From the NCBI GenBank assembly GCA_013396635.1, contig WBMW01000146.1:1-64000 (forward strand): a stretch of 64,000 bases of DNA, given 5' to 3'. Below the pieces are notes generated by a model that saw only the letters and a program-made list of their open reading frames with translations, had not been told where the DNA came from and searched no databases. Of this stretch, positions 12,693 to 25,224 are shown one piece after another. A program made the translations under genes and the position numbers. The DNA is from Penelope pileata. Its lineage: Eukaryota > Chordata > Aves > Galliformes > Cracidae. The stretch's first letter is position 1; every line of letters begins with the position of its first letter.

Positions 12693-14115
12693 GAGGGTAA
12701 AATATTTCTGAGATGTGTGTTTCTCTGTCAGTGGAACAACTGAGTATGTTATTCTTGTGGTATAAATTAAAGCTGCTCTTTGTGGCTTTAACTTGTAGCA
12801 AAGCCAGGCAGAGCGCAGAGAGGAAGCTTTAAGTGCCCAGATCAGTTGTGCTGTAAAACCTCAAAACTGAGCCAAAAGGCCGCTTCGGTTCAAGCTCTGA
12901 AGGGGAAATAGGGGTGCACATCATCTGTGGTCTCTGATGAACCTGAGGTTTCATTCACGTGCTCTGGACACATCAGTGCATGACAACCCTCCACCAACAG
13001 ATAGCTCCAAAGCTTGTTTTTCTCAACGTGCAGTGCTTTGTTGAACTGAGGTAACAGCCAGAAATGGCAGTGGGAAGCTAACATACTGAGTGTGCTTTTT
13101 AAGTTTTAGGATTGCCTCTCTCTTGGCCTCCATACTTCTAGCTGCAGTGGAGAACTGGAGTCATAGCTTCTGGAAGTCCGTGTGGCTTTCACGTCTGCAG
13201 AGCCATCCCTGGCCTCAATTGCTTGGTACAGAGGTACCTACTAGTGTACCCAAACACCTCTAGGCAGGGGGAAAAGAAGACCTCTGTTGGTTATTTCATA
13301 ACACTGTGTTATGCTCTCAGCTTAAATGCTTCCTGCAGGTCCAGCCATGTTCTCTCAGGGTCATGAAGTAGAACTGGACAGAAGGAGTGGGAACAGCCAT
13401 GGAGGAATGAGGCCTTTGGAGTAGGCCTTCTGCTGGGTTTGGGTTTGCTTGGCTGAGGATGAGGATCTTGGCTCATTGAGATTTCACACAAAGCCAGAAC
13501 TAGCACCAAACCAGTCTGACTGAAGCTCATTTTTCCCAGAATATAACTGAGGTTGTGGACCTTCTTGGCACAGGCTGTTACCGAGGTGCTTTCAGAAAAG
13601 GCTTTGACAATTTACCAGAAGGCCAGCCCACAGAGACAGCTCCAGGGTCCAGATACAACCTCCTGCTTGAGCTGTTGCTAAACGCTGGTTGCCAAAAGCT
13701 TGGGAGTCTGGCCAAGAGTTACGTCCTCCCCTTCCCTGTGCAAGTCACAAGACACCAGGCCCGGGATGGACCTCTGCTCTGACTAACACTCAGGCGCTAC
13801 CATTTGGAGTTTACCTGGCAGCAAGTCCCAATGATGTAAGCAAAAATTGTGAGGGATGTGACATTTGTTTGGATTGCCTTGATTAGTGTCATTTTTCTTC
13901 TGTATATTGAGTTATACACCCTAGTATTCCTGCAGTCGAACAGTCACGCCCTGCTAGCATTTTTGTGGCCTACAGATCTGTTTCCTTGATTCTTGCTCTT
14001 ATGTGGTCATGAGAGTGAGTTGCAACACCTGGGCTTTGAGCAAGCAAGTGGTGATTTTCTGTACGTGCAGGAGGGTACCTTCAGAAGAGTTTCAATTTCA
14101 GAAAGTGCTGCCCTC

Positions 14116-14147
14116 TGAGGTCTATTTGAGGTCTATCTGAGGTCGGG
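14116..14147 (+). repeat. 11-bp tandem repeat, three copies
   Basis: Three near-identical units, TGAGGTCTATT (14116-14126), TGAGGTCTATC (14127-14137) and TGAGGTCGGG (14138-14147), follow one another. Each contains AGGTC, close to the AGGTCA nuclear-receptor half site, at a regular 11-base (about one helical turn) spacing. This may be a simple slippage product or a small receptor-binding array. Confidence 0.6.
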
Positions 14148-14600
14148 CTGGACAGCACAAACCAGAAGTGTCCAAAATCACCAATCACTTGGAAAGCTGG
14201 CGCTGAAGCCATCAGAAATAAGCCAACCCTCGCATAAAAGCTGCAGATAATTATTACCTGCATAAAATATGATTTGCAGGTTTGCTTTAATCATTATGCA
14301 AATGAAATTTAAGCCCTCACTTATGGTGTGATAGACTCAGTGTCATTTATCCTGTGTAACAAAAGTGATTCATTAAAGTTTCCTGGCATTTTGCAATCAC
14401 TAAAGCCCAATGAAACGACTCATGGAGTAAATACATTGTTTCTTGGTGTCCATGACAGTGCTGGTGCAGTGTTTGTGCTTTAAAAGTTCTTTTAATTGGA
14501 GAGAAGTGAAATAAGAAAACATTATGAACTTCTCCCTTGCTGTTAACCTGGAACACTGTGGAGGAGCATACATAGCACACCTCATAGCACGTATCTTACC

Positions 14601-14672
14601 ATATATCATATATCATATCATATCATAGAATGGCTTGGGTTGGAAGGGACCTTACAGCCCATCCAGTTCCGG
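14601..14672 (-). mobile_element. CR1 LINE, terminal fragment (minus strand)
   Basis: A run of ATATCAT/ATCATAT units (14601-14628) leads into ATAGAATGGCTTGGGTTGGAA, then GGGACCTTACAGCCCATCCAGTTCC. That is the reverse complement of a CR1 3' terminus. Only about 70 bases are recognisable, and similarity is lost after the GTTCC. The tail has expanded or mutated from the usual octamer to a TATCA-type microsatellite. Confidence 0.85.
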
Positions 14673-16978
14673 GGCTGGGGAAACCAGAACGGACATCTGT
14701 CAAACACGCTGCCCAATGGATTCCTTCCTGCGCTGTTCCTCACTGCAAATGCCCTGTCCTGTCCTGTAGGACTGTGAATGTTTCCCAGAGGTGATTACAT
14801 CAGTGTGCATCCATCACACGCCTGATGTGGATGCCTCAGATGAAAGCTTGAGTTCCCAGTGGGAAGGGCAGGGCCTTCAAGGTGCACAGTGCGTGTGTCC
14901 CTCCCTGCCCATCCGTGGTGCACCCATCAGCAGCACTCCTTGCTCCTGGAGCACTGTGATGCACTCCTGGACACTCTGGTCACAGAACTAGGAGCCCAGG
15001 ATGCACGGAGCACCCAGGGGAGGTGCAGGTGCTGTAGCACTATTCACTGTTTGTGTTGGAAAATACCGTTCTGAGCCACGAGTTGGTGCAGCTCTGCTCT
15101 GCTGCCGTCCTGACGGCATTTGCAACACTCTGGTCGAGTCGCTGGTGCTGTTTGTTTGAACGAGGAGCTCTTTTGTTGCTCTATCAAAGTCTCGCTGCCA
15201 TAGCCTGCAGCTACGAACAAATGTTGTGTGGCTGCAAGCTGGAGCATCGAAGAGACGGGAAGCGTGTTCAATATTGATAAAGAGCAGAACAGGGGCTTGT
15301 TTAAATTGTGCACAGACAACTTTTCCATAATTAAGGGAGCAACAGACGCAGTCCCTTGCCTGCAGATGAAATGACTAACAAAAGCAGGAGACACAGATGA
15401 CATGCAGCATCATGAAGGGGACAGGAGATAGATTCCCAAGCATGGGCTCTGTGTGCCACTCATCCCTGCTTCCAGCTGGCAGCGCGGGTGCATGGAAATC
15501 TTGTGCACGAAGTCCTCAGTCATTAAGCAGTAAATGCCTTGAGCTCTAATTGGATGTGCAGCCCCCTTGTATGAGGCTCTCCACCGCCCCGAATGCTCTT
15601 GTGGTGCTGGGATCGTTCAGCCTGCGATTGGAGCATGTGGAGTAAGGGACCAAATCAGCCTTTGTGCATATGCTGTGTTTCTTCCTGGGAAATGTGTGCC
15701 TGTGAAGGGTCTGATGCTGTGCTTTAATACTTAATAAAGCATTCTAGGCAGTGAAATAGGGAGTAAGGGAACTGCTGTGCAAAGTAGCTTGCTCGTGCTG
15801 GAGTCGAGGGTGGCATTGTGTTTATGTGGAAAATTTCTGTGTGCCTGATGCACATAGGTCTCAAGCACAGCATTAGGGATGTGCCCACCTCCTGCCAGGT
15901 TCTTCCAGATTCCTCTTGTTCTGTCCTGCCCCTGGGAATGGGGAGCTGCTTCTTCCTTCTTTGTAAATCTGGGATGCCTTTCACCCAGCAGCAACTTCAA
16001 AAGGCATGGCCTCAACTAAGCACATCTCACTGCACTGGGCCGCTATAAGCTGTGATCCCATTGCGCAGACCATATGGACACGCATCCTCATGTCCCCTTG
16101 AAGCTGTCAGGTTTTGTTTCCATGTTCTTCTGGTCTCTGGGGATCCGAGCACACCGATCTGCTCACAGGAGGGGACCAGCACGGGCAGCCTGCTCTCTCT
16201 GCAGAGCTCATCTCCTGCTGTTTAAAATGGGCACATGCACCCAGGTCTGTGCCAGTGTTGTGATTTAGCAGCTGGCATCTTTAAATGCTTGCAAGTGGGA
16301 TCAATCTTTTTTTAATCATTTATGTTTAATTATTGTTTCCAGCAAACTCTCTTGTGTTTCACTGCTAGCAAGTTTCTAAAGAACGTTTTTAAGCTTGAAC
16401 AGAAAAGCATAATGTCACTCAGCAAAGACGAACTTGTAACAGTTAATAAGGAGACTTCTCCCATGCCTGGAGCTCTTGGACATGTTGAGAGTTGGATTCA
16501 TGGAATTATTTCTGGGAGACATCAGTTTGTGATCAGTTTCACCGAACTTGGTGAAAGTGTGTAGAGAGCTAGGCTAGTAGAGATTATGTTGTTGCTACTC
16601 AACGTATGATGTCTGGGCTAAAACACTCACAGGAAAATAGAGATTTGGGTCCTTCAGTGCCTCTCCCAGAAAGAAAAGAGGTCAAGGAGCTGGTGAGCTT
16701 GGCTCTGGCCAAGCCGTGGGTGTAAGGCATGGGTTGCCTTTCTGTTGTCCTGGAAGAAGTGTGTTCAAAGACCCCAGCTGTTGTACATGGCCAAAGGGAA
16801 ACCACAGGCTCTCAGAGATTTTTGGCACACCTTTAATTTCTCATTTAGTAATTAGCATTTAATTGTTATTGCTCAGTATGGTCATCTTTTCTGAACTATT
16901 TACCTGATGTATGGAGAGAACAAACATTAAAGACCCAGCTGATTTCAGCTGCCTGATGTAAGCCATTCCCTTCCATTT
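14673..16978. other. Unique non-coding stretch
   Basis: This is mostly unique sequence of mixed composition, somewhat GC-rich at 14700-15100. Open frames reach 119 codons (minus strand, 15044-15403) but match nothing I recognise and overlap frames on the other strand. No RNA gene or named repeat was seen. Confidence 0.5.
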
Positions 16979-17057
16979 TATGGGATAATTCAGGCTGGAG
17001 GTCCCTAGTCCAACCTCCTGCTCAAAACTGGGTCAAATCTGAGATCAGAGCAGATTA
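16979..17057 (-). mobile_element. Old CR1 LINE tail fragment (minus strand)
   Basis: The stretch around TAATTCAGGCTGGAGGTCCC, then CTAGTCCAACCTCCTGCTCA, then AACTGGGTCAAATCTGAGATCAG, follows the reverse complement of the CR1 3' UTR (TTGGAAGAGACC.., CTAGTCCAACCCCCTGCTCAA.., GGGTCAA..). No terminal octamers remain and divergence is clear, suggesting an older copy than the one at 7091-7372. Confidence 0.75.
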
Positions 17058-20000
17058 TCATATGTGCTAGGTTAAGGAATGTGTTTTTGTCACAAAAAAT
17101 TAATTTGCTCGTGGCACAAACATGATCAATATTTGCATGCCTCCCCTTTCATGCCCATATAAAGGAATGGAAAGAGAGAGCAGGTTCCTTGCTCTCACTG
17201 TAATGTTCCCATAGGTTGTGCATTATGGCATTTTGTTTATGAATGACTTTGGATATCAATGGGCTCAGTTGCAACAGGCATGACTGTATCAGCCTCCATC
17301 TATTGAGAAATGAAAAATTACAGATGCCAGCCCCTCCTTCACCATTCAAAGCGTGAAAGAAGATGATGCTGGTAATTGGGTGTTTGCTGTCTGAAGGAGG
17401 AAGTTTGCAATCCATTGCTATTGCTGACATGATGCCTCTGCAAACCCCCAGCCACGATTTATCTTAGCCATTGAATATCTGCGTGGAGGGACAGAACAGC
17501 ATAGTCAGGATGAGCCATTATGATCTGTCGGTTTGGGAATACGGAGTGTTTTATAATACTCTGCGAATGTTTTTTACTTCAAATGAAGGAAATTAATGGC
17601 TAAATTCTGCACAGAAATAATGCTCGATGTGGAGCACTGTTTGAAGGACAGTGCTGCATGAAAGCTGAAATCGTCTTTCAGCATGGTATCTGTTTTCTCT
17701 TAATCACAGGAATGAAGGACTAGAGTTTCAGCCTTAACTGTTAATTTCCTGTCTATTGTCTATTCAAATAAGATCCTGCTGTATCTGTTATAATAAACAC
17801 ATTTATAGACAGGGCTGAAACCTGGACCTGTCCTCCACCCCTCCGCAAGGGCAGCTAACTCCTGCTATCTGGGCCACGCAGTGCTCTGAAGGGAAGAGGT
17901 AAAGCAGTATGCTGAATATTAAAAAAAAAATGGGGCTGAAACACCAAGAAAAGGGCAATAGAACTGAGCTGAAAGTCTGGGGAACATCTCTGGCATGCTG
18001 ATGGAGATACAGGTGGGAGAACGATGCCCACATGCAACGGGGTCATGGAAGGGGCACTGGGTTAGCACAGCCCTCTGCCTGTGTCCCACACCAATGGCAG
18101 TGGTTGATGGCAGAGCAGGGCAGAAATATTTAGGTCAAGTTGTTAAAATTAAAGCAAAAAAAGAAATTGAGGTTGACACCTATTTTTTATTTCTCACGAG
18201 AACTTTTGCTGCCTTGTTGTGGTTAGCAGATATTTTAGAAAACTTTATTTTAAAATAGCACTGGTTTTTGGTCTGTCACACCTGCCTTTACTCGTATTGG
18301 TCATGGAAAGCTTCTGGGAGGGAAACATTATTTGTAAAAGAGCTACATAAATGTACATATCTTGATGTGATTTTTTTCCTCCCCTTTTATAAGCTTACAG
18401 TTCTGGAAAAAAAAAACAGTGATCTTATAGGAGTCCAAAACTGCGACGCTGAAGCTCTTGAATTATTCATATGATCTTATTCAATGCACTGTGATTATTT
18501 CTGATGCTTCAAACTCCTGGATAGCTTTTGATGCCTGTATTATTTCTATGTAAATTCCAGCCATTAGCTGGTTTTATCAATAAGGTTCAGATTGAATCAT
18601 GCCTCCCCTCCAAATGAATGCAGACTTGACAAATGGAAGAGAAGATCTAAACTATCCAACCACAGTCTTTTGGATGTGATTTTAGAACAAAAACATATAT
18701 ATGTATATTATCTCAAGCTTTAGAAGTTGCTATCTGAAAATATTAGCAAATATGGGGATGTTTAGCAGATTGATACACATGGAAGAGTGTGTTAAACTGC
18801 AAGCTTTGGAGGCTTTTAAGCTGTGCAGATAGAGTCCTAGTTCTGCCATGGGCTCAGGAGTTGGCTGCTCCCAGGCTGGAGGCCAGCAGATGTCAGACCA
18901 GCTATTGACTGACTGTCACCAGATCTAATCAAACCACAAAAATTGCTCTCAAATAATGTTAAAGATCAGGCTTGACTCATGAAAGCAGGAAAACCAGGAG
19001 AATGCTGTAACTGTCTCTCTAATTCACCCCAGCATGCCTTTGGGCTGTCTTTTGCACAAGTGGCATGTGTCATTGATTACAGCCTACCCAGCTCGGGGGC
19101 CCACGGGGAGCAGCGTGGCACTGAAGGCTGAATTCTCATGCCCCTGTGCTTTAGAGACTGCTGTATATTATTTTATTTCACTATTTTGAAGGTAGTTTAT
19201 TTAGGAATACTGTATTTTTTAATCACTCCAAAATAATAGTTAATTATTCCTAATTGTTATTTTCAGAAAAAGAAGTGATCAGCTTTGATGGATGGAAAGT
19301 TCTCTGAGCAGAGAGCTGTACCTGCAAATCTGGTCAAGCTATTATTTCCCCTAAAGCCATGGTGAAACTTCTTTAATTACCAGTGAAACTTTACTTCTGG
19401 GCCGGCCCAGTAAACTGTGGGAGATGCTTTTATGAAAAGCAGTGGAAATCCAATTTCCTGTGCTATTAACCACTATAACGTGTCAAAAATAAGCAGCAAG
19501 TATTAAAGGAAAGCCTGAGCAGCAGAGGCCAGCATGGACCATCAGGAAGAGCAGTTTTGACCTCTCATAAGAATACAGTACAGCAGGAAATCTGGGCATG
19601 GATCTGGTCTCCTCTAAAGTGGAAAGAGAAGTTTGGATCCATCCATCCAGAGACAATGAAGCAGAGCCAGAGGCTCTCCGAAGTCTGCTCTCCCTCTGAA
19701 ATGTACCACCCATTCTCCTATTGCCCCCTCTCCATCTCTTCCTTTTAACCAGATATTTAAACCTCCCCATCAGTGTAAGGTCCCTCCTTCTCTGGTAAGA
19801 ACAAGTGTGGATTTCCACTGAGCAGCGATCCCCTGCTCCGCTGCTGGCCGGGTGCACATGAGGGCCGCACTTGGGCAGTTGTTCAGTGTGCTCTCTGCAA
19901 CAGATGCCTGCAAGGCCTAATCCCTGTGCTTTACACAGCATTGTGCTGCTGACAGGTGTGTAATAAAAAAAAAATAAAGGGGTGGGAGAGGGAAAGTTGC

Positions 20001-22185
20001 CTGTAAATAGTTTTTATTTAAGCTGTTCTTTGGGGTTTTAACGGAGAAAATGCTCTGCAGCCTGTGGAAGGTGTGGGCTTGAGCTGTCTCAGGTTAATTT
20101 AGGGTTTATACCCACATCTCAGACAGTTGCTTGAACCAGAGATGACTGAGCAAAGGGGATCACCGTCAGCCCTGGCAGGATTTTGCTCAAGAGAAGAGCA
20201 TTTGATGTGTCGGGGCTGGGTCTGTCAGCGGATCCAGCTGTACGCATTGCTGGGGAGGAGGGAGAGGGTTCCAACCCAGCCCTTCCCTTAACATTCTCCC
20301 ATGGTCAGTGGTCATCTCCCAGGGCTCAGGCCTGTTGCTTTCAGTATGTTTCTCACCATCTCCTTCCTGGGAAATGACTACAGGCACACCCAGGACTTAC
20401 GTTCCCCTGATGTGGATTTCCCCAGCTCATCTCACTCCCTGCACTTTTTTTTCCTGCTTGCTGCTGCTTGGAAACATGCTCCTGCATTTCTTTGGTCCAT
20501 CAGGGAGAAAAATTCTTGGCTGCAAAGCTGAGTCTTACAATATGGTCTGCAGGCCAGCAAGCCCTGGCTTCCTGCCACAGGGTCTTTCAGATGTGGGGAT
20601 TTTCTGCTGAGGGTATTCTTGCTGCCTCTTCAAATATTGAGAGAAACACATTTCAAGAGCGGTTTTTACTGATAATCACCCCAAAAGGAGAGGGAAAAAA
20701 GCCTGCAGTCTCCTACAGAGGCTGCTCCTGAGCCCTGCAGAAGGCTGGAGGCTGAGGTCAGCCCCTGGAGCCATGCCCAGAAATAACTGGCCATTGGTGT
20801 GCCTACAGCACTCTGGGGCTCGTCCTTCCAGCCAGAAGGGCAGCTGTTGCCCGTATTTCCACAGGCCAGAGAGTGAAGTGTCTAACTAGACAAAGAAGTC
20901 AGAAAAGGAAATTTTTTTTTTCTCAATACATTTAAAAACATGTTGAAGAGAAAAGCTCACAGTTCAGTTCTTACCAACATGACTACTCTCATTATTTAAT
21001 GGACATCTGAAACACTGCTATCTCTGTTTTTTTTTTTTCCTCAAATGTCACAAGCCTCACGCATTACAAGGAAAAGGCTTGAAAAGGGCATTCATGTACT
21101 GTGGGGATGAGTAAAGCAGTTGGAGTACATCAGGTGCTGCAGTTGGCTCTGCTGGCCAACGTCACCTTGGTGGGCATCAGCTGCCACACGCCATGGCAAG
21201 GTCCTTGGTGGGTCCTTCCCAGTTCCTCCAGAAGGCACAGCCCTTCCCACCTGCTGAAAGGGCGTCTCAATTCTCTCTCTGCAGACACGGAGAGTTCCTG
21301 GGAGCCAAAGGCTTATTTGGACACATTGCCAGGTGTTGTGTTCTGAAGTTCTGCCTTCTGGGGTTCAAGGGCTGTATGTGTCTCCAAGCAAGTGCTTAAC
21401 GTTTGTGGCTAATCCTGAAAGGCACCTCAGAAGAGATCCAGATGTGCTCCCTTTCTGTGGTGGGGCACAGATAAATGCTGTGTTGCATAATGTGCGTTAA
21501 GAAGTTCAAGGTGTAAAACTTCCTTTGTGCACAGAAAAATTGAAACAGTCACTAAGAGAGTGTTGAAATATGGCTACCACTGCTCCAGGGGAGGCATCAT
21601 GCTCTTGCTTTCCGTATTGACTGAGCTATCAAGATCATTATTTTGATTTTCAGAAGGTAATCAGAGGAACAAAACTTTCTGTTTGAGTGAACATTGCTCA
21701 CTGAATGGAGGATCAGAAAAATTCTTACTATTTTGGATAGAAACAAACTGCTAGGCTCTCTGAAGCTACTGTTTGCTTGAACACTACATGAACACATGCT
21801 GCTAGATTCCCTTTGTATTTCTCTTAAAATTTCCCCTCCTAGCTATTGTTTCTTCCTACTCAGCAGCCAAAGTGCTACCGTTTGTTCCTCTTACTGCTAT
21901 TTGAGAGATGGGGGACTGTTATAATTACTGGATGATTTGTAAAATCTAGAAAAATTGCTTCAAGACTTCCACTTCAGAAGGGGAAGGTGGGAGAGATGAG
22001 GTTAAAAGCAATGGGCTTCAAGATGATAGATGTTAATTAGCTCAAATTTGGTAAATAAGATCTCCAACATACAGCTAAGGGAAACATAAAATGAAGTTGT
22101 CAGTTCCTCAGAGTAAGCTAAGGGCACAATACAAGCTGTCCTTGTGCAAGAATAGAAATTCAGTAGGTGCCAAGCTGGGTAACTC
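17058..22185. other. Unique non-coding stretch
   Basis: No gene recognised. An AT-rich block at about 19140-19280 has repeated TAATT/AATTA motifs typical of homeodomain sites. Homopolymers occur near 19964-19980 and 21028-21040. The largest frame is 152 codons on the minus strand (19483-19941) and shows no recognisable domain. CR1-derived sequence begins just after this stretch. Confidence 0.5.
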
Positions 22186-22189
22186 ATGA

Positions 22190-23692
22190 TTTTTTTGCAG
22201 CTTGAACACCAGACAAACACACAGAAAAAAAGAAGGGGTCTGATTTCTAAGAATAAATCTGAAGGAACAGCACAAGCATTCAGGGATAAAACCGGAAAGG
22301 CTGAGGCACAAAATGAGACCTCAAAGATAACCAGAAATAATTCTGTAAGAACCATTAGTAGCATGAGGAAGACCAAAAGGGAGATTGGCCTGCTGCTCAA
22401 TGGAGAATGAAAGCTGTCTGCAGATGACTATTATAAGCTTGAAGAATACTGGAGAAGGAGAAATATATATTTATTTTCTCCGGAGTATCTTGGGAATTGT
22501 ATTCCAGTCAGATTAGCAACAGTTTTGAGAGAAAAAAAAGTCAACCAAAACAAATTGTCCAACTGCAAAAAAATAATTGGAGGACGAATAACAGTCAACA
22601 AAGGTTGACCGTAAATGAATTGTGTTAAACCATTTTAATTTCCTTTACTGCAAAATAAACTACTGTGGATTAGGTTGGGGAGGAACGAAGGTCACAGGTC
22701 TTGAGTTTAGGATTTCAGCCGGCAGGATGTTTGCTTAAGAAAGTTTAGGAATCTATGCACTGGACAAAGCTTCTATAATATGGGTGTTAAACTGGCTTGG
22801 TTACCGTAGATGGAGCAGCTGTAGCTTGTTGCCAAAGCAGAAGGAAGTACCAAATGGGATTCCTGCGTTCTCTATCCTGAAATCTGTTCTGTTCAGTGTT
22901 TCATCAATGACACAGGACATTCAGCTGAAAGTTTGCTTGGTGACTTTGCAGCAGACCTAGAGCAGGAAAGATAAATAGAAGAAATGTCTGAAAAATGAAG
23001 CTAAATTAATCAAAGTGCAAAGTACTCTTAGGCAGAAACACTTTGCTATGTAAATAGGCTGGGAAAAAAATGACTAGAAAGTCTTTCTCCGGAGAAGTAT
23101 CTTTATGTTGTAAAGGATGAAACATTATCTGCAAGTGGGCAGTGGTGTGCTGTTGTGAGAAAGACAAACATCTCACTATCAGGTTCAGACAGGAACCTGC
23201 TCTGCTCAGCATGGGAACACGGTGGCCAGGTTTGATCAATGAGGTTTGCAGAGAGTTGTGGATGGCCAGGACAGAGTTCATTGTTCTCTTCTGATAAAGG
23301 CAGTGGGTCTTTGGCTTTTTTTTTTTTTTTTTAACCTCTGATCCATGAGCAAAAATGGAAGGACATGGGATTATATAGCAACAGAAAAGAAAGGGTGAAA
23401 CAAGGCCTTCGAGTTCATAAGAAGCCATTTCAAAGAGGAGGAGAAAGTCTCCTGTGTTCATGGTGGTCAGGACAAACAGCAATGTGCTCAAATTAACATA
23501 GGGGAAATTTAAACCAGGCATTAGGAAAACCTCTTGAAGGATGAGGACAATAAAGCACTGGAATAGATTGCTTGGAGAGGTTGTGAAGTTCCCATGACTG
23601 AAGGGTCTTTAGGAACAGATTGGACAAACATCTGTCAGGAATGACATAAACCCACACTGTCTTTGAGTACAGGCGTCTTTGATTGCTGCCAA
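22190..23692 (+). mobile_element. Long ancient CR1 LINE, ORF2 region (plus strand)
   Basis: About 1.5 kb follows the order of CR1 ORF2 from the middle to near the 3' end. At 22290-22410 the translation includes SMRKTKREIGLLLNGE, matching the linker ahead of the reverse transcriptase (typically IRSKRKTKE..GPLLN). At 22615-22670 is the RT segment resembling ..TTAATTTCCTTTACTGCA. At 22860-22960, TTCAGTGTTTCATCAATGAC gives FSVFIND, like the conserved FNIFIND, followed by remnants of the SKFADD box. Around 23015-23095 is GTGCAAAGTACT..ATAGGCTGGG, and at 23465-23690 the end region with TTAGGAAAACCTCTTG and AAGCACTGGAATAGATTGC. The frame is broken many times. A 17-T run lies inside it. The 171-codon minus-strand frame at 23006-23521 is only its antisense shadow. 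Confidence 0.85.
23316..23332. repeat. Poly-T run (17 T) inside CR1
   Basis: Seventeen consecutive thymines lie within the old CR1 body, between its RT and C-terminal parts. The run could mark a later minus-strand retroposition tail or microsatellite growth. No flanking SINE or retrocopy body was identified. Confidence 0.85.
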
Positions 23693-25182
23693 GGTTATTG
23701 TTAGATGGCTCTCTCTTCAAATCTAGAGATGTAAGTGACTTACTGGGAGAAATTCTCCTGGCCGAGCCGTTATCTGCTTCCTGAGAGGATAGTGCTTTGC
23801 ATAATTCAGTTGGTTTATTGCTTCTCACTTATGTACAATTAAACACCAGAGGTGGGCAGGGAGAGGGCACTTGTCAGACCCTGTTCTAGCAGAGCTTGGC
23901 TCCCACTGATCCAAGGTACCATGATTTGGATGGTACACTCTCAGTTAAGGCAGCATGATGCTGTTAGTTGCTCTAACTTGCTTGCTACCCTCTTCTCTAA
24001 ATATGTTGTCTTTATCCAAGAGAGCCTGAGGAGCTGTAAATCTCTGAAGAAATTCTCCATATGCTGATGATTTTCAGGGAACTCTGCCATACATAATTTC
24101 TGATAGGAATGTTTGAATAGAGAATTAATTTACTTTGGGTCCTTGATTATTCTGTCTTGCAGTATGAGGAACATTGGCATCAGGCTGCAAGTTAAACAAG
24201 ACACCAGTTTCCCTTTTCTTTCTCTCTGATCTTGACACTCACAATATGACTTCTGGAGTCAGAAAGCGATGCGGATGGGATGTACAGCGATCACAAAAAA
24301 TTGGTATTGTGCAGCTGAAGTAATCTCTTTGTACCAGGAGTTTCTAATGAGTAATGAGGCCATGTTTCATATAATTCCTGTTAACATGGCAACATATGAG
24401 CGTGCATCCATCTACAAGCAGAGAGGCTTTAATAACAGACGAGGAAATTACCTCATGCATTTCTCTCTGTGAAACAGGAGACTTCTCTTAGGAGAGATAA
24501 CAGGCAAGAGCCCTGCAAATTGCTGAAAAGTGTCATAAAGCAAGGAGAGGAAAGAATTAATCAAAATCATGACACTTGAAAAGATTTAGATTCATGGCTT
24601 TTTGGTCCGAAACACATCATCCAAATATGAAAAATCACAGCCCTGGCCATCGACCCTACTTCTGTTTGATTTCTGAGCAGTGTTTGTCTTCACTAGGGCA
24701 GGGAAGGAGGCAGAATTCAGCACATGATGGGGAAACTTGTTCCAGCTGTCTGAGGACACATGTTTATAATGATGATGATTAGTTTGATTTGACTTGCCTT
24801 CAGTTTCTAAGTAGTGAAGCTTGCTATGTTGCATTTTCCTGTGGGTGTTTACAGTCTGTACCAATGCTGGAGCAATAAAGGCTGCTATAGCAAATGATGG
24901 GCTGAATTCTGTGTGTTTGCTTTTGGAAAAAGGCTTAATTAAGGCAATGGAGCACCATCTGAGAACACAGCTTAAATAGTGGTGGCCTTGAACACAACAG
25001 TCTGCTTACAGGCACAGTTCCTTTCTGCATGACAATGCTTTGTTGGTGTAGGAATTTGATGCAGGAATTGAGAAGCTCTCTAGATAGTAGATTTGTAAAA
25101 TGCTCTGGTCCTCCTAGGAATAAAAATTCCAACATTTGTAGGTAGTCTCTTAACATCCTTATTCTGCCCTATCTTTACTAAA

Positions 25183-25224
25183 TCTTTCCTTTTCCTTTTT
25201 CTCTTCCTTTTTCTTTTCCTTTTC
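25183..25224. repeat. Pyrimidine (CT) tract
   Basis: Forty-two consecutive pyrimidines are built from irregular CTTTT/CCTTTT units. On the minus strand this reads as an AAAAGG-type array and yields a KRKRKR peptide in one frame, an artefact of the repeat. Mirror-like purine/pyrimidine tracts can form triplex DNA. Confidence 0.8.

Larger units (their letters stand above)
7373..14600. other. Unique non-coding stretch
   Basis: No gene or named repeat was recognised. The section 7900-8960 is AT-rich and plain. The section 9060-9493 lies between splice-like signals and is listed separately. Two small inverted repeats lie at 11591-11651. A 16-A run sits at 12677-12692 and is not preceded by a recognisable gene copy. 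An octamer ATGCAAAT (POU/OCT-type motif) occurs at 14296-14303 in an AT-rich block. Open frames here look like chance frames. Confidence 0.55.

Noticed and set aside
22443..22490. Imperfect hairpin resembling a short microRNA precursor
   Set aside because: The stem is only about 11 pairs with a bulge, and it lies inside the decayed CR1.
23006..23521. 171-codon minus-strand open frame, the longest in the window
   Set aside because: It lies antisense across the old CR1 and its poly-T run (encoding a lysine string). It is a shadow of the repeat.
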